A DNA stretch of 34,688 bases from Treponema sp. (GTDB lineage: Bacteria > Spirochaetota > Spirochaetia > Treponematales > Breznakiellaceae), in contig JAISBR010000125.1 of NCBI GenBank assembly GCA_031266095.1, forward strand, positions 1-34,688, given 5' to 3'. Each line of letters starts with the position of its first letter. The stretch's first letter is position 1. The notes under the pieces were generated by a model that worked only from the letters and a program-made list of their open reading frames with translations, was not told the origin of the DNA and did no database searches. A program made the translations under genes and the position numbers. Shown here piece by piece: positions 34,043 through 34,688 of the stretch.

Positions 34043-34402
34043 GAGCCATCATGGCTCTATTGAGACACCTAGACTAGGTGTGATCCCACACTCAGTCTAG
34101 GTGTGACTCTCCACCTAGACTAGGTGTGGCCCGCCACCTAGCTTAGGTGTGGCCTGCCACCTAGACTGGGTGTGATTCTGCACATAGTCTATGTGCGTCC
34201 AGACACATAGCCTATGTGTGACTCTGCACATAGCCTATGTGTGACTCTGCACATAGCCTATGTGTGGTTTTGCACATAGCCTATGTGTGTTCAGACACAT
34301 AGCCTATGTGTGATTCTGCACATAGCCTATGTGTGACTCTGCACATAGCCTATGTGTGGTTTTGCACATAGCCTATGTGTATCTCAATACATAGGCTATA
34401 GG
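34043..34402. repeat. 23-bp palindrome array D (16 dyads in exact register)
   Basis: Dyad centres fall at 34050 and every 23 bp to 34395. The first unit is GAGCCAT-C-ATGGCTC. Units centred 34073-34165 have arms CACCTAG/CTAGGTG, two of them imperfect. Nine units centred 34188-34372 have CACATAG/CTATGTG, and the last has ATAG/CTAT. The central base varies freely among A, C, G and T. Eight-base spacers such as TGACTCTG separate the 15-bp palindromes. No open frame or spacer diversity of the CRISPR kind is present. Confidence 0.95.
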
Positions 34403-34408
34403 GCGGAT

Positions 34409-34496
34409 GGGGTCTAAGCTACACCCCGGAGGGGTCTAAGCTACACCCCGGAGGGGTCCAGGCTACACCCCGATGAGGTCCAGGCTACCTCACCCT
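34409..34496. repeat. 22-bp palindrome array following array D
   Basis: Four units start at 34409, 34431, 34453 and 34475, each 22 bp. The core is GGGGTCTAAGCTACACCCC or a variant; in the last unit both outer arms change together (GAGGT/ACCTC). The first centre (34418) is still in the 23-bp register of array D, after which the period is 22. Confidence 0.85.
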
Positions 34497-34577
34497 TCAG
34501 GGCTACACTTGACCTGCAACTCGGGGCATGATTGCACTGTGCCGTGAAGGAAGACTTACCTCTAAGTCAAAGAAGTC

Positions 34578-34688
34578 GTGCGACACGAGGTCGCTTGAAT
34601 AGCTGACTAAGATATGAAAAGGAGGTGAGGAAAAGAAACATATCCTTCGGTCTACCCCTTCCATGTGGGGTAATGCTACCCGCCGGTG
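34578..34688 (+). other. Possible 5' end of a group II intron (partial)
   Basis: GTGCG at 34578 matches the common bacterial group II 5' boundary. The following GCGAC-ACGAG-GTCGC forms a short stem. Further on, CCTTCGGTCT precedes a hairpin TACCCC-TTCCATGT-GGGGTA, which resembles the EBS1-type hairpin region of domain I. A perfect stem-loop, GACTTA-CCTC-TAAGTC (34553-34568), lies 9 nt upstream, as is usual for group IIC insertion beside terminators. No reverse transcriptase is visible because the window ends. A structured leader RNA of another kind remains possible. Confidence 0.35.

Noticed and set aside
34043..34496. CRISPR array
   Set aside because: Repeats are contiguous 22-23-bp palindromic units with only 3-8 bp between the dyads, with no unique 30-bp spacers and no cas genes.
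1..34688. tRNA or rRNA genes
   Set aside because: No cloverleaf-like sequence ending in CCA or rRNA core motif was recognised on either strand by eye.

Overview
The window reads as accessory-rich chromosome of a spirochaete, most likely a Treponema of the kind found in termite guts. This is inferred from gene content, not from a marker gene. The signs are a bactofilin/M23 cluster, the YaaR-PSP1 pair, several Spirochaete-style lipoproteins, a HU/Ig-like DNA-binding protein of the Bacteroides/Treponema type, and a ferredoxin-dependent 2-oxoacid oxidoreductase typical of anaerobes. No rRNA or tRNA gene was seen.

Layout. (1) 1-1997, minus: a large sensor kinase with two solute-binding domains, cut by the window edge. 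(2) 2091-2366: a 23-bp tandem array. (3) 2395-3177, minus: a HU/Ig-like protein. (4) 3608-6275, plus: a four-gene 2-oxoacid:ferredoxin oxidoreductase operon. (5) 6430-9427, plus: a morphogenesis cluster of M23 peptidase, bactofilin, YaaR and PSP1/RicT-like protein. (6) 9489-10003: two unrelated transposase remnants, one split by a 60-bp hairpin insertion. (7) 10008-19473, minus: a coherent sugar sensing and uptake block. Histidine kinase, AraC-type response regulator and a periplasmic sugar-binding lipoprotein are followed by chvE, gguA, gguB and a UroD/MtaA-type methyltransferase-like gene. (8) 19998-23241, minus: a MoeA-PBP fusion and icd. A plus-strand macrodomain gene (23377) faces an NhaC-type antiporter (25477). 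(9) 25914-31079, minus: an oligopeptide ABC system with OppA, OppB and a natural OppC-OppD fusion. (10) 31162-33821, minus: a pRiA4b-ORF3-like zinc protein and a six-repeat NHL lipoprotein with a 16-base homopolymer in its coding start. (11) 34043-34688: a large palindromic array, then what may be the 5' end of a group II intron.

The most unusual feature is a set of intergenic tandem arrays at 2091, 19729, 25541 and 34043. Their sequences differ, but they share an exact 23-bp period and each unit has a palindromic or quasi-palindromic core. At 25541 units of two sequence families are joined in the same 23-bp register. At 34043 sixteen palindromes keep their dyad symmetry while the arms change on both sides together. 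This suggests selection, or a copying mechanism, acting on unit length and symmetry rather than on sequence. I know of no named element matching this description.

Functional picture. The 15-19 kb genes form a sense-and-respond circuit. A lipoprotein binds a sugar outside the membrane and a YesM-like kinase and YesN-like regulator probably drive the chvE promoter, where spaced GGGAA repeats overlap the -35 position. The imported substrate may then be handled with the UroD-family protein. The oligopeptide transporter, the 2-oxoacid oxidoreductase and the Na+/H+ antiporter fit an amino-acid-fermenting or mixed-substrate anaerobe.
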